A stretch of DNA of 64,000 nt from Ardenticatenales bacterium (GTDB lineage Bacteria > Chloroflexota > Anaerolineae > Promineifilales > Promineifilaceae), in assembly GCA_020634575.1 (NCBI GenBank), contig JACKBM010000009.1, positions 79,133 to 143,132 on the forward strand. Direction: 5' to 3'. Below the pieces are notes generated by a model. That model did not search any database and was not told the DNA's origin. It saw nothing but the letters and a program-made list of their open reading frames with translations. The translations under genes and the position numbers were made by a program. This document shows positions 35,252 to 44,107 of the stretch, piece by piece (positions within the stretch are counted from its first letter, which is position 1; every line of letters starts with the position of its first letter).

Positions 35252-36343
35252 ATGATTAGCCATGTTGATAGTCGACTATACCGCATTCCCCTCACCCACA
35301 CGATGACAGACGCCACCCACGGCGCCATGACCCATTTTGAGGTCGTTATGGTCAGCCTGCGCGACGATGAGGGCCACGAAGGCATCGGCTACACCTACAC
35401 GATTGGTCTGGGCGGCGCCGCCGTGGTTTCGCTTATCCGCCAGGCGTTTGAGCCGCTGCTGCTAAAGGCTGAACCCGACCGGATCAATCAGATTTGGGAG
35501 CAGATGTGGTGGCGGCTGCATTACATCGGCCGGGGCGGTCTGGCCTCGTTCGCCATGGCCGCCGTCGACATCGCCCTCTGGGACCTGGCGGCGCGACGGG
35601 CGGGCCAACCATTGTGGCGCCGGTTGGGCGGTAACGGCGGTCCGATTACACCCTATGCCGGCGGCATCGACCTGCATCTGGATCTCGATGGCTTGCTGGC
35701 CTATGTGCAGGGCCATCTGGACAAGGGTTTTCGCGCTGTCAAAATCAAGGTGGGCCAGCCCCGCTGGCAAGATGACATCGCCCGCATCCGGGCCGTGCGG
35801 GAGCTGCTGGGCCCTGAGCTGACCCTGATGGTGGACGCCAACATGCGCTGGGATGTGGCGACGGCGGTGCAGGCGGCCCGGCAGATGCAGCCTTACAATG
35901 TTTACTGGCTGGAAGAGCCAACCATTCCCGACGATGTGGCCGGCCACGCCCGCATCGCGGCGGAGGGCGGCGTGCCGGTGGCCACCGGCGAGAACCTGCA
36001 CACGATCTACGAGTTTGCGGCGATGATTGAGCAGGGCGGCATCGCCTACCCGGAGCCGGATGTCTCCAACATTGGCGGCATCACCAACTGGCTACGGGTG
36101 GCGGGGCTGGCGTATGCGCATAACCGGCCGGTCACCACCCACGGCGTCCACGAACTCCACCTCCAGCTGCTGGGCGCCATCCCCAACCCCTCCTTCCTCG
36201 AAGTCCACAGCTTCGGCCTGGAGCGCTTCATCCTCAACCCGCCCGTGCTGATCGATGGCGTCATGCAACTGCCTGAGGCGCCGGGCCACGGGGTGCAGTT
36301 TGACTGGGAAGGGCTGGCGGCCTGCGAGGTCAGGTTGCCGTAG
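35252..36343 (+). CDS. Mandelate racemase/muconate-lactonizing-type enzyme
   Basis: 363-aa enolase-superfamily protein. Catalytic Lys in VKIKVG (KxK), metal ligands in LMVDANMRWD, WLEEPTIPDD and VATGENLHT, and general-base His in TTHGVHELHLQL. These are the residues of the MR subgroup, including 3,6-anhydro-L-galactonate cycloisomerase and several sugar acid dehydratases. GAGGT precedes the ATG. Divergent from the GH117-like gene, with 113 bp between them for shared control. Substrate not fixed by sequence. Confidence 0.85.
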   Translation: MISHVDSRLYRIPLTHTMTDATHGAMTHFEVVMVSLRDDEGHEGIGYTYTIGLGGAAVVSLIRQAFEPLLLKAEPDRINQIWEQMWWRLHYIGRGGLASFAMAAVDIALWDLAARRAGQPLWRRLGGNGGPITPYAGGIDLHLDLDGLLAYVQGHLDKGFRAVKIKVGQPRWQDDIARIRAVRELLGPELTLMVDANMRWDVATAVQAARQMQPYNVYWLEEPTIPDDVAGHARIAAEGGVPVATGENLHTIYEFAAMIEQGGIAYPEPDVSNIGGITNWLRVAGLAYAHNRPVTTHGVHELHLQLLGAIPNPSFLEVHSFGLERFILNPPVLIDGVMQLPEAPGHGVQFDWEGLAACEVRLP

Positions 36344-36392
36344 GCTTGATGGTCTGGACTGGCCCTGGCAGCCCTGGCACACAGTAAAATAG

Positions 36393-37424
36393 ATGAAGAA
36401 ACAGGTCACCATTCTGCTATTTTGCATATTATTTCTGACAGCCTGCGCTGGCAGCGATGAAACACTACCTGCTGAGCAAGTGACGCCATCGATCACGGAA
36501 TCGGCGGCAATAGAAAACACAGCAACCTCGGTTGTTAAGACTGAGGCACCAACGGCAGTAGTCACCACGCTTGCCCCAGCAACACTGACGCCAACGACCA
36601 CTGTGACGTCATCGCCGACCACAACCGCCCCAGCTACTCAGACTACAGAGGCTGGGCCGTTCGACAATGTCGTCTACGCCACCCTGTCTGAAGACGAGGC
36701 TACCCAGCTTCTCATTGAGTTGCTCCAGACCAATGGTGGTTGCCGGCTGCCATGTTGGTGGGGGATTGTTCTGGGTAGCACTGCCATATCAGAGATTGAG
36801 TCGGTTTTTGTCCCTCTGGGATTTGACTGGTTTCCTGGCTTTGACGAACTCCACGATACAACGGCATACAAAGCTTCGTTATATCTTCATGCAAAAGAGA
36901 GTATTGTCTGGACCATTGAAGTCCGTGGCGGGGCAGGCGAAGAAACCTACGACAAGAATGAGGCCTGGCGGCCTTACGCATTGCCCAATCTGCTGTCTGA
37001 ATACGGCATACCGTCTGAAGTTTACGTCTACTATCCCTTTCGGTTTGATCCCGGTGGTCTGGCTTCGTACAGACTGTTCCTCTACTATCCCGAGCAAGGC
37101 ATCGAGATCGATTACCTGGGGATTGCCGACCTGCTCCCGGATCGCAATGGCTGGGCGGAAGCCTGCCCTGACATCTTGCGAACAGATCAGGTTAACCTGC
37201 TACTGTTTCAGCCCGGCACCGTGCCCGAATACCGGGAACTCACCCTGCCCGCCATGAGCATCCCTGTGCCAGAACAGCCCGAGGGCACCGATCCCTACGA
37301 TCTGATCAGCTGGGAGCAGGCCACCGAAAGCACTTTGGACGCGTTTTATCAGCATTTCACCGAATCAGAAGAAGGCACCGTCTGTTTCAGCTTCAAAACC
37401 TATTGGACTGGTTCATCTGAATGA
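36393..37424 (+). CDS. Lipoprotein with TP-rich linker and CxLPCWWG domain
   Basis: 343 aa. Lipobox LTAC with Cys18; residues 25-88 form a Thr/Ala/Pro-rich linker (TTTVTSSPTTTAPATQTT). The rest is a globular domain holding CRLPCWWGI (from Cys117), a motif I associate with uncharacterised secreted proteins of Anaerolineae, though I cannot confirm this here. A single-copy gene with no functional partner nearby. Its 3' end abuts a 270-bp inverted-repeat element. Confidence 0.78.
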   Translation: MKKQVTILLFCILFLTACAGSDETLPAEQVTPSITESAAIENTATSVVKTEAPTAVVTTLAPATLTPTTTVTSSPTTTAPATQTTEAGPFDNVVYATLSEDEATQLLIELLQTNGGCRLPCWWGIVLGSTAISEIESVFVPLGFDWFPGFDELHDTTAYKASLYLHAKESIVWTIEVRGGAGEETYDKNEAWRPYALPNLLSEYGIPSEVYVYYPFRFDPGGLASYRLFLYYPEQGIEIDYLGIADLLPDRNGWAEACPDILRTDQVNLLLFQPGTVPEYRELTLPAMSIPVPEQPEGTDPYDLISWEQATESTLDAFYQHFTESEEGTVCFSFKTYWTGSSE

Positions 37425-37428
37425 ATCA

Positions 37429-37698
37429 ACATTTCCTGAGCCTTCTCCATGGGGCAAATCGACCCTCAATAGCAGGCGAAGGATCCCGATCCAGGCCTCT
37501 GGCCGATATAGGCTCTGCCAGGAGCCGACTGCCATTCGCCTAGTGAAAAGCGGCATAAATATCGCTAGTGCCTAACATAGTCCCCGTTTGCCAGCCAAGC
37601 TGGCCAGCCACCGACCGGAGTATATTGGCGCCTTAGGGCGAGGTCCTTCGCCTGCTCTCAATATACATCTTGCCCCATAGAGGAGGCTCAGGAAATGT
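37429..37698. mobile_element. MITE-like 270-bp element with 29-bp terminal inverted repeats
   Basis: Terminal arms 37429-37457 and 37670-37698 match in 27 of 29 positions. A second, perfect 13-bp pair lies inside (AGCAGGCGAAGGA 37471-37483 with 37644-37656). The centre has shorter palindromes (GGCTC/GAGCC, GGCCAGC words) and no open frame. No target-site duplication is evident, and no transposase with these ends is in the window. Confidence 0.65.
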
Positions 37699-37715
37699 CG
37701 TTAAGGAAATTTACC

Positions 37716-37750
37716 CAAAAACAAAAGGACCCCATCACCGGGGTCCTCAA
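37716..37750 (-). terminator. Intrinsic terminator of the mrp gene
   Basis: AGGACCCC (37726-37733) pairs with GGGGTCCT (37740-37747). Read on the minus strand, the hairpin is followed by TTTGTTTTTGGG. Confidence 0.85.
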
Positions 37751-37787
37751 CAATTAAAATCTACGCAACAGCCAGGCCGATGCTTTT

Positions 37788-38873
37788 CTACCCGATCATC
37801 TGTATCGGAATAAAATCTTTCTGCTTGGACAATGTCAGCACCGAGACACGCGCCGCCACCTGCTCGCTGATTGCCTGGAACGCCTGGGCCGCCTCTGACT
37901 CAGGCCGGGCGACCACGATTGGCTGGCCCGAGTCGCCACCCTTACGAATCTCGGCATCCATGGGGATGGCGCCCAGGTAGGGGGTGTTCTGCTCGTTGGC
38001 CAGCGCCTCGCCGGCGCCGGTGCCGAAGAAATCGCCGCTCATGTTCTCGACAACGCCGATGATCGGCACATCCAGCTTCTCAAACATCTTCAGGCCACGC
38101 AGAGCGTCAGAAACGGCGACTTGCATCGGCTGGGTGACGATGACGGCGCCGCTCAGCGGGATTGCCTGGGCCAGCGAGAGCTGAACATCACCCGTGCCAG
38201 GCGGCAGGTCGATCACCAGGTAATCCAGGTTGTCCCAGGCCACATCGGTCAGGAATTGCTGCAGGGCCGAAGCCAGCATCGGGCCGCGCCAGATCATCGG
38301 TTTATCCGGCGAGGAGAGGAAGGCCATGGAGATGACGTGCACGCCATACTGCTCCAACGGCACCATCTTGCGGTCCTTGACCGGCAGTTTGGCCCCTTCC
38401 AGACCCATCATCATCGCCAGGTTCGGGCCGAGGATGTCGGCATCCAGCAAGCCCACGCGGGCCCCTTTCTGGGCCAGGGCGATGGCCAGGTTGACAGAGA
38501 CGGTGCTTTTGCCGACGCCGCCCTTGCCGCTGGCAACGGCGATTACATTCTTGAAATTACCACCCACGGCATCCTTCAGCCGCCGGTCTGCCGGCACCTG
38601 GGCATCCCATTTGATGGTGACCTTGCCGATGCCGGGGACCTGGCTGAGGGCAGCGCGGCTGTCCCCTTCCATTTTGCCCCGCAGCGGACAGGCCGGCGTC
38701 GTCAGCATAATAGTGAAGCTGACATCCTGGCCATCGATCGCCAGGTTGCGGATCATGTTCAGCGAGACCAGATCGCGATGCAACTCGGGCTCAATGACAG
38801 TACCGAGGGCAGCCAGGACAGTTTCCTGGGTGAGGCCGGAACCGGCCGGTTTTTCCTTCTTTTTTCCAAACAT
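37788..38873 (-). CDS. mrp: Mrp/ApbC-type ATP-binding Fe-S carrier, CxxC motif absent
   Basis: 361 aa. N-terminal MIP18/DUF59 domain (about 15-90) with the conserved cysteine in TTPACPLRGKME, then a ParA-like domain with deviant Walker A ASGKGGVGKSTVSVNLA and VIDLPPGTGDVQLSL. In most Mrp proteins VENMSG is followed by a CPxC motif that bridges a [4Fe-4S] cluster in the dimer. Here VENMSGDFFGTGAGEALA lacks it, the segment being deleted. Downstream of nuoI across a terminator, consistent with a role in Fe-S delivery to complex I, but cluster binding may differ. Confidence 0.9.
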   Translation of the reverse strand: MFGKKKEKPAGSGLTQETVLAALGTVIEPELHRDLVSLNMIRNLAIDGQDVSFTIMLTTPACPLRGKMEGDSRAALSQVPGIGKVTIKWDAQVPADRRLKDAVGGNFKNVIAVASGKGGVGKSTVSVNLAIALAQKGARVGLLDADILGPNLAMMMGLEGAKLPVKDRKMVPLEQYGVHVISMAFLSSPDKPMIWRGPMLASALQQFLTDVAWDNLDYLVIDLPPGTGDVQLSLAQAIPLSGAVIVTQPMQVAVSDALRGLKMFEKLDVPIIGVVENMSGDFFGTGAGEALANEQNTPYLGAIPMDAEIRKGGDSGQPIVVARPESEAAQAFQAISEQVAARVSVLTLSKQKDFIPIQMIG

Positions 38874-38874
38874 A

Positions 38875-38914
38875 GGCTTAAAAAGTAAGCCATGGATTCA
38901 GGGAACCCATGGCT
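38875..38914 (-). terminator. Terminator after nuoI
   Basis: Stem AGCCATGG (38888-38895) with CCATGGCT (38907-38914); on the minus strand it is followed by TACTTTTTAAG. It separates the nuo genes from mrp. Confidence 0.75.
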
Positions 38915-38958
38915 GAATTGACAAAGATCCTGTTGATACAAACGGCAACGTTACGAGG

Positions 38959-39651
38959 CTACAAACCCTTGTAATAACGTCCCCGCAGAATGAGCTGACG
39001 CGCCTTGGCGTCGGCAATCGCGTCACCACTGTCCTCATCCTTGCCGCGCTTCTTGCCTTTAGCGTCTTCCACTGCCTGACGGGCAATGGCCTCAGCTTCA
39101 GCTTTATTCGGAGCAATGGAGCGCCAGTAGCTAAGCGGTTTGCTCAGACGCGCCTTGTCATGGATGTGAGCCGTGGTCCGCTCATAGCTGGCCAGTTCGT
39201 AGTCCTGGTCCATCTTGATGGCGTCAAACGGGCAATACTCGGCACAGTAGCCACAATTCATGCAGATGTCGATATCGATGAAGAAGTCGACCGGCTCCGG
39301 CTTCGGCCGCCCGTTGGGTAGTTTGCCCCGCTCAATCCAGATACATTGGGGCGGACATACTTTGGCGCAGATACCGCAAGAGGTGCACCAATCGTGACCA
39401 TAAGATTGCCCGGGGGCCGGCTCATCCGTCACCAGGAACGGCACAAAACGGAACCGCTCCGGCATGGGCAGCTTCTCTTCCGGGTACATGACCGTGATCG
39501 CGCCGGTCGTCTTCAGGCTCTGACGGACCTTGAGCGCTTCATCGTTGTAATAGCGACCACCCTTGGACACCCAGCGCAGATCGTCGACATAGGTGTTAAA
39601 AAAATGCTTGATGGTGACGCCCATTCCCTTAAGAATGCCTAATCCGTACAT
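38959..39651 (-). CDS. nuoI: NADH-quinone oxidoreductase subunit I
   Basis: 230 aa, ferredoxin-like subunit carrying two [4Fe-4S] clusters (N6a/N6b): CTSCGICAKVCPPQC and CMNCGYCAEYCPFDA. GGAG precedes the ATG. The N-terminus keeps the amphipathic LGILKGMGVTIKHFF helix that lies along the membrane arm. The C-terminal 50 residues form an extra charged, Lys/Ala-rich tail. Last gene of the iscX-nuoB-nuoCD-nuoI unit. Confidence 0.93.
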   Translation of the reverse strand: MYGLGILKGMGVTIKHFFNTYVDDLRWVSKGGRYYNDEALKVRQSLKTTGAITVMYPEEKLPMPERFRFVPFLVTDEPAPGQSYGHDWCTSCGICAKVCPPQCIWIERGKLPNGRPKPEPVDFFIDIDICMNCGYCAEYCPFDAIKMDQDYELASYERTTAHIHDKARLSKPLSYWRSIAPNKAEAEAIARQAVEDAKGKKRGKDEDSGDAIADAKARQLILRGRYYKGL

Positions 39652-39675
39652 GCTGTCTCCTATCGCTGGACCGGC

Positions 39676-41487
39676 CTAGCGGTCAACCTCGCCCAGAACG
39701 ATATCAATACTACCCAAAATCGCGACCAGGTCAGCGACCTTATTGTTCAAGCTCAATGGCTCCAAAGCCGTCAGGTTGATGAAGGATGGGGCGCGGATAT
39801 GATACCGATCGGCGTTGGAAGCACGCTGCCCGGCAGTGATGTAATAACCAAGCTCGCCCTTGGGGTTCTCAATACGGCCGTAGGAATCGCCACCCTGCCC
39901 GGTGCGGTAGGCATACTGCGGCTTTTCATCTTCGGGGAAGATCGATTGGCCGGAGGTCGCGACTAGCTGCGGGATCACCTGGCGCAGAATGCGCAGGCTT
40001 TGCCGCATCTCATCAATGCGGACCAGGTAACGATCATAGAGGTCACCGTTGTAACGAACCGCCACATCAAAATCAAGCTGGTCATAGAATGAATATGGCT
40101 CAGCCCGGCGAATGTCATACGGCACACCACTGGCGCGCAGCAGCGGGCCGCTACAGCTAAAACGCATCGCGTCTTCAGCCGTCAGCACCGCCACGTCGAT
40201 ACAGCGGGCGCGGACAATCTCGTTACCCGAGATCAGCCGTTCCCATTCATCGATTTTGGCCGGGAGCCGCTCGTTAACCAGTTCGGTCAACCAGGAGGTT
40301 GTCTCCTGACCCTTGATCTCCAGCGGCAAATCATAAGCCAGACCACCGAAGCGCATGTAATTACACATCATGCGGGCGCCAGTGGTCGCCTCAAAGAAGT
40401 CCAGAATCAGCTCACGCTCAATGTAGAGGTAGAGCATCGGCGTTTGTAGCGCCCCCAGGTCGTTCAGGAAGAAACCCAGCGCCCAGAAATGGTTACACAG
40501 CCGGGTCAGCTCATCCATCAGGATGCGAATCCATTCCACCCGCTCCGGCGGTTTGATGCCGAGCAGTTTCTCCACAGCCATCACATAGCCATGGTTGTTG
40601 CCGAGCGAAGAGAGGTAATCCAGCCGGTCCGTGTAGGGGATATTCTGCAGCCAGGTATTGCGCTCGCCGATCTTCTCGTGATTGCGGTGCAGGTACCCCA
40701 TCACCGGGTCCAGGGCGATGACGTTTTCGCCGTCGAGGGTGACCACCATGCGGAACACACCGTGGGTGGAAGGATGCTGCGGACCAAGGTTAACGGTGAC
40801 TTTGTCCGTCTTCAGGCCGGGCTTGGAATCACGGCCGCGGGCCACCGCCTCGTAGATAGCGCCTTCGATGTCGTATTCATCGCCTTCGGGGGTCCAACCG
40901 GCCGGATACTGCACATTCTTCCCGTACGGGTTGCGCTCTTCCGCCCGGAACACCAGCCCATCAGGCCAGCGGCTGCCAAACGGCTTGTTCATTTCCTCGA
41001 AGAAGGGCTCTTTCCAATCTTTGCGCAGCGGATGGCCGGCAAAGCCTTCCCACATCAGGATGCGGCGCAAATCGGGATGGCCGGAGAACTTGATCCCCAG
41101 CAAATCCCATGCTTCCCGCTCCTGGAAATCAGCGCCTGGGAACTCGGGGGTCAGCGACGGCACCACCGGATCATTCCGGTCCACCTGTGTCTTGAGGACA
41201 ACCGCGCCGCCGCCCTTGCTGTAGCTGTAGAAGTGGTAGACCACTTCCATCTTGTTGTCGTCAAGCAAATCAACGCCTGTAACCGACGACAGGTAATTAA
41301 AGGCATGTTGGTCGCGCAGCGAAGTCGCGACTTCAACCAGCTTTTCGGGCGGCACCATCAGGCCGGTAAACCCAACCCGTTCATCATCACTGATTTCGGC
41401 AAAGGATTGTTTGATGCCGCTGATCGCAGCTTCAGCCGGATCTCCATCCGCAACCGGTACGCCGTTTTCCATCATCATTTCTGTCAT
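39676..41487 (-). CDS. nuoCD: NADH-quinone oxidoreductase fused subunit C/D
   Basis: 603 aa. The NuoC part spans about 20-200 (LSSVTGVDLLDDN, FQEREAWDLLGIKFSGHPDL), and the NuoD part from about 225 to the end (NLGPQHPSTHGVFRMVV, GYLHRNHEKIGER, DELTRLCNHFWALGFF, MRFGGLAYDLP). The NiFe-binding cysteines of hydrogenases are absent, as in complex I. Fusion of C and D is known in enterobacteria and some other lineages; here the Q-module genes lie without A, E-H or J-N. Confidence 0.94.
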   Translation of the reverse strand: MTEMMMENGVPVADGDPAEAAISGIKQSFAEISDDERVGFTGLMVPPEKLVEVATSLRDQHAFNYLSSVTGVDLLDDNKMEVVYHFYSYSKGGGAVVLKTQVDRNDPVVPSLTPEFPGADFQEREAWDLLGIKFSGHPDLRRILMWEGFAGHPLRKDWKEPFFEEMNKPFGSRWPDGLVFRAEERNPYGKNVQYPAGWTPEGDEYDIEGAIYEAVARGRDSKPGLKTDKVTVNLGPQHPSTHGVFRMVVTLDGENVIALDPVMGYLHRNHEKIGERNTWLQNIPYTDRLDYLSSLGNNHGYVMAVEKLLGIKPPERVEWIRILMDELTRLCNHFWALGFFLNDLGALQTPMLYLYIERELILDFFEATTGARMMCNYMRFGGLAYDLPLEIKGQETTSWLTELVNERLPAKIDEWERLISGNEIVRARCIDVAVLTAEDAMRFSCSGPLLRASGVPYDIRRAEPYSFYDQLDFDVAVRYNGDLYDRYLVRIDEMRQSLRILRQVIPQLVATSGQSIFPEDEKPQYAYRTGQGGDSYGRIENPKGELGYYITAGQRASNADRYHIRAPSFINLTALEPLSLNNKVADLVAILGSIDIVLGEVDR

Positions 41488-41505
41488 GATATCTACTCCG
41501 CTGGC

Positions 41506-42153
41506 CTACGCTTCTTCAGCTGCCGCCGGCTGCCGGGACGCTTCCGCGCGAATAATATCTAACTGGCGCAGGTCAATCAGGTCCGGGCCGAGAAGCGGCA
41601 CCGGGATCATGTTGCCTTCGTCTTCGCGCTTGTTGAAGGGATACCAGGGCGCGGTTCGGATAGACTGCTGGTCGATCTTTTCCTGCAGGGCAATGAGGCC
41701 ATGGATCAGCGCCTGGGGTGTGGGCGGGCAGCCCGGCACGTAGACGTCAACCGGGATGAACTTATCAATCCCATCGACCACGTTGTACCCTTCTTTGAAA
41801 GGACCGCCACCACTGGCGCAGGCGCCCATGCTCAGCACATAACGCGGCTCCGGCATCTGGTTGTAAAGACGCACGATGGTGGGCACCATCTTCTTGGTGA
41901 CCGTCCCAGAGACGATCATCAGGTCAGACTGGCGCGGCGTCGCCCGGAAAACTTCCATCCCAAACCGGGCCAGGTCATAACGGCTGGAAGCGGTGCAGAT
42001 CATTTCGATCGCACAGCAGGCCAGACCAAAAACCATCGGCCAGATGGAGTTCCGGCGCGACCAGTTATAGACCTTGTCCAGGCTGGTGATGAAGACGTTG
42101 TTGGCCAGTTCGTCAGGAACAGCCATATCAGGATTGAGAGCTCCGGTTGTCAT
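41506..42153 (-). CDS. nuoB: NADH-quinone oxidoreductase subunit B
   Basis: 215 aa from the ATG at 42153, chosen for the ATGA overlap with the upstream gene. Cluster N2 ligands are seen: the adjacent cysteine pair in [24 protein letters not shown] and [12 protein letters not shown]. It forms, with NuoCD and NuoI, the quinone-reducing module. Located between iscX and nuoCD. Confidence 0.95.
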   Translation of the reverse strand: MTTGALNPDMAVPDELANNVFITSLDKVYNWSRRNSIWPMVFGLACCAIEMICTASSRYDLARFGMEVFRATPRQSDLMIVSGTVTKKMVPTIVRLYNQMPEPRYVLSMGACASGGGPFKEGYNVVDGIDKFIPVDVYVPGCPPTPQALIHGLIALQEKIDQQSIRTAPWYPFNKREDEGNMIPVPLLGPDLIDLRQLDIIRAEASRQPAAAEEA

Positions 42154-42368
42154 GGTTGAGATGCCTCCTCGTACCATGCAATGAAAATATCTTGTAAAAT
42201 GCGCTCGGTGGCCATGGCAGGATCATCCTGAAAACCTGGCAAAGCTTCTACCAGTTCAGCCAACTCGTCCAGCCCCACAAATTGCGGGTCTAAATCGGGA
42301 TGGTGCTCCAGCAATGAGACAACAATTGCGTAGGTTGCATCCCAGAAAAGCTCGAGTTCAGCACCCAT
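42150..42368 (-). CDS. iscX: IscX-family Fe-S assembly regulator
   Basis: 72 aa. The sequence matches the small acidic IscX fold: [35 protein letters not shown] and IAWYEEA correspond to the YPDLDP, DFDDDPQASNEKILEAI and VWLDEA segments known from E. coli IscX. IscX binds iron and the cysteine desulfurase and moderates cluster assembly. Its stop codon overlaps the nuoB start (ATGA), so it is made together with the Fe-S subunits of complex I, away from any isc operon, which is unusual. Confidence 0.82.
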   Translation of the reverse strand: MGAELELFWDATYAIVVSLLEHHPDLDPQFVGLDELAELVEALPGFQDDPAMATERILQDIFIAWYEEASQP

Positions 42369-42477
42369 TGGTTATGGCCCTGCCTGTTCGCCGCGAGCGT
42401 CGGTTTTCGCCTTACAAAAAAGTCAGCCGACTTGTATCCCAACGGGACTTCAGCAGGCTGCCAGATTATGTCCGGCA

Positions 42478-43650
42478 ATGATACATCATATGCCTTACAA
42501 AGTCGAAGCATTAATGACGAATTTCACAATCGATTCGCCCCACCTGATCATCGCCTCTCCCTATCATAGTGGCAGTCACGCCGCCTGGGCCAACGGTTAC
42601 CGCATTTCAAGCCAGCATCAGGTGGCCATGCTGACCCTACCCGGCCGGTTCTGGAAATGGCGCATGCACGGCGGCGCCGTTAGCCTCGCAAATCAATTGC
42701 GCCAGAAAGGCTGGCGCCCGCGCCATATCCTGGCCACGGATATGCTCGACCTCTCCACCTTCGCCGGCCTCCTGCGCCACGACCTGGCTGAGACGCAACT
42801 GACGCTCTACATGCACGAAAACCAGCTCACCTACCCCCTACCGGCCGATCCCGCCAAAGGCCCCATGCGCCGCCAACACGGTGAACGCGACCTCCATTAC
42901 GTCTTTATCAACTTCAGCTCCCAACTCGTGGCCGACCGCATCCTGTTCAATTCCGCCTACCACCGGGACAGCTGGTTTGCGGCGCTGCGCACCTTCCTGC
43001 GCAGCCACCCGGATCGCCGGCTGGGCCATCAGGTCGACGCGCTTATCGCCAAGAGTGATGTTTTGCCTGTGGGTTTGAATGGTGCCTGGCTCGATGAGGC
43101 CGCGGCCGAGCCAGAGCCGGACCAGCCGCCGCTGATCCTCTGGAATCAGCGCTGGGAATACGACAAAAATCCGGCTGCCTTTTTTGCCGCCCTGGGTCGA
43201 GCTAAAGCGGCCGGTCTGCCCTTCCGCCTGGCTGTCTGCGGCGAAAATTTCAGCCGCCAGCCCGAGGTATTTGCCGAAGAGCTACCCCGCTTCCGCGCCG
43301 AGCTCATCCACGAGGGCTATGCCGACGCTGACACCTACCGTCGCCTGCTCTGGCAAAGCGACATCGTCATCTCCACCGCCGACCACGAATTTTTCGGCAT
43401 CAGCATCCTGGAAGCGATTCGCTGCGTGACCTACCCCATCCTGCCGGCCCGCCTCAGCTATCCTGAACTCATGCCACCAGACCTGGCTACCGCAATTCTC
43501 TATCACGATGAGGCCGAACTGGACCAACTTCTGCAAACAGCCCTCCAGCAACCGGCGCGCCGGCGCCAGCTCGCCCAGGCCGCCGCCGCCCACGCCCGCC
43601 GCTACGACTGGGCCGCCGTCGCCCCCCGCTACGACGCCTACTTCGCCTGA
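42478..43650 (+). CDS. tRNA-queuosine alpha-mannosyltransferase-like glycosyltransferase
   Basis: 390 aa (a start at 42514 is also possible; neither has a clear ribosome-binding site). The N-terminal DUF3524 domain shows SPYHSGSHAAWANGY, HVRLTLPGRFWKWRMHGG-like TLPGRFWKWRMHG, YMHENQLTYPLP and HYVFINFSSQLVADRILFNS, all close to GTDC1/QTMAN, which mannosylates queuosine in tRNA-Asp. The C-terminal part is a GT4-like half with ILWNQRWEYDKNP and SDIVISTADHEFFGISILEAI. Queuosine biosynthesis genes are not in the window. Confidence 0.82.
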   Translation: MIHHMPYKVEALMTNFTIDSPHLIIASPYHSGSHAAWANGYRISSQHQVAMLTLPGRFWKWRMHGGAVSLANQLRQKGWRPRHILATDMLDLSTFAGLLRHDLAETQLTLYMHENQLTYPLPADPAKGPMRRQHGERDLHYVFINFSSQLVADRILFNSAYHRDSWFAALRTFLRSHPDRRLGHQVDALIAKSDVLPVGLNGAWLDEAAAEPEPDQPPLILWNQRWEYDKNPAAFFAALGRAKAAGLPFRLAVCGENFSRQPEVFAEELPRFRAELIHEGYADADTYRRLLWQSDIVISTADHEFFGISILEAIRCVTYPILPARLSYPELMPPDLATAILYHDEAELDQLLQTALQQPARRRQLAQAAAAHARRYDWAAVAPRYDAYFA

Positions 43651-43810
43651 TGCCGCTCGTCCCGTCATCCCGACCGCCCTATACATCACCAGTGAGCCCA
43701 ACACGGCCAAGGGAGGGATCTCTACGCCCCCGTACTAACATCACCAGCCAACCATTCGCACACCCACCGCTGGTCTACCGGCCGATTTGCCACCCTTCCC
43801 CCAACTACCT
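43651..43810. other. Gene-free 160-bp gap between convergent genes
   Basis: Pyrimidine- and A-rich, with no strong hairpin or coding signal. It lies between the mannosyltransferase gene and the convergent small membrane protein gene. Confidence 0.4.
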
Positions 43811-44107
43811 TCACACATAACCGCCAAACACCCAGCGAACAATGAACCCTGCAAGCAGTCCAATACTCACATACATTGGCAACAACCCAATACCACCATC
43901 AAACCCAGCAACCATGATGACACAAGCAACACCCATCAGGCTCCCCGCCAAAGTCATCCGCAGAAGCTTCCTTTGCTTGCGCTCAGGTGGCTCTTCCTGG
44001 GCCTGGCCATCTCGGGGACCGTCACCTGGCCAATACATTTCAAAGAGAAGGTAAATGAGCACCAGGAAAGACGTAATGGGAAATACAAGTAATCGGAAGA
44101 GGTTCAT
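43811..44107 (-). CDS. Small three-TM membrane protein, unknown
   Basis: 98 aa: one TM segment (3-24), a charged cytoplasmic loop rich in Pro/Glu/Arg/Lys (WPGDGPRDGQAQEEPPERKQRKLL), and two further TM segments (about 52-70 and 74-96). The hydrophobicity pattern with positively charged loop supports real coding on this strand rather than on the opposite one. The ribosome-binding site is weak. No family recognised. Confidence 0.6.
   Translation of the reverse strand: MNLFRLLVFPITSFLVLIYLLFEMYWPGDGPRDGQAQEEPPERKQRKLLRMTLAGSLMGVACVIMVAGFDGGIGLLPMYVSIGLLAGFIVRWVFGGYV

Noticed and set aside
40489..41562. 357-codon frame antisense to nuoCD and nuoB
   Set aside because: Shadow of nuoCD; His/Val/Gln-rich composition typical of antisense frames.
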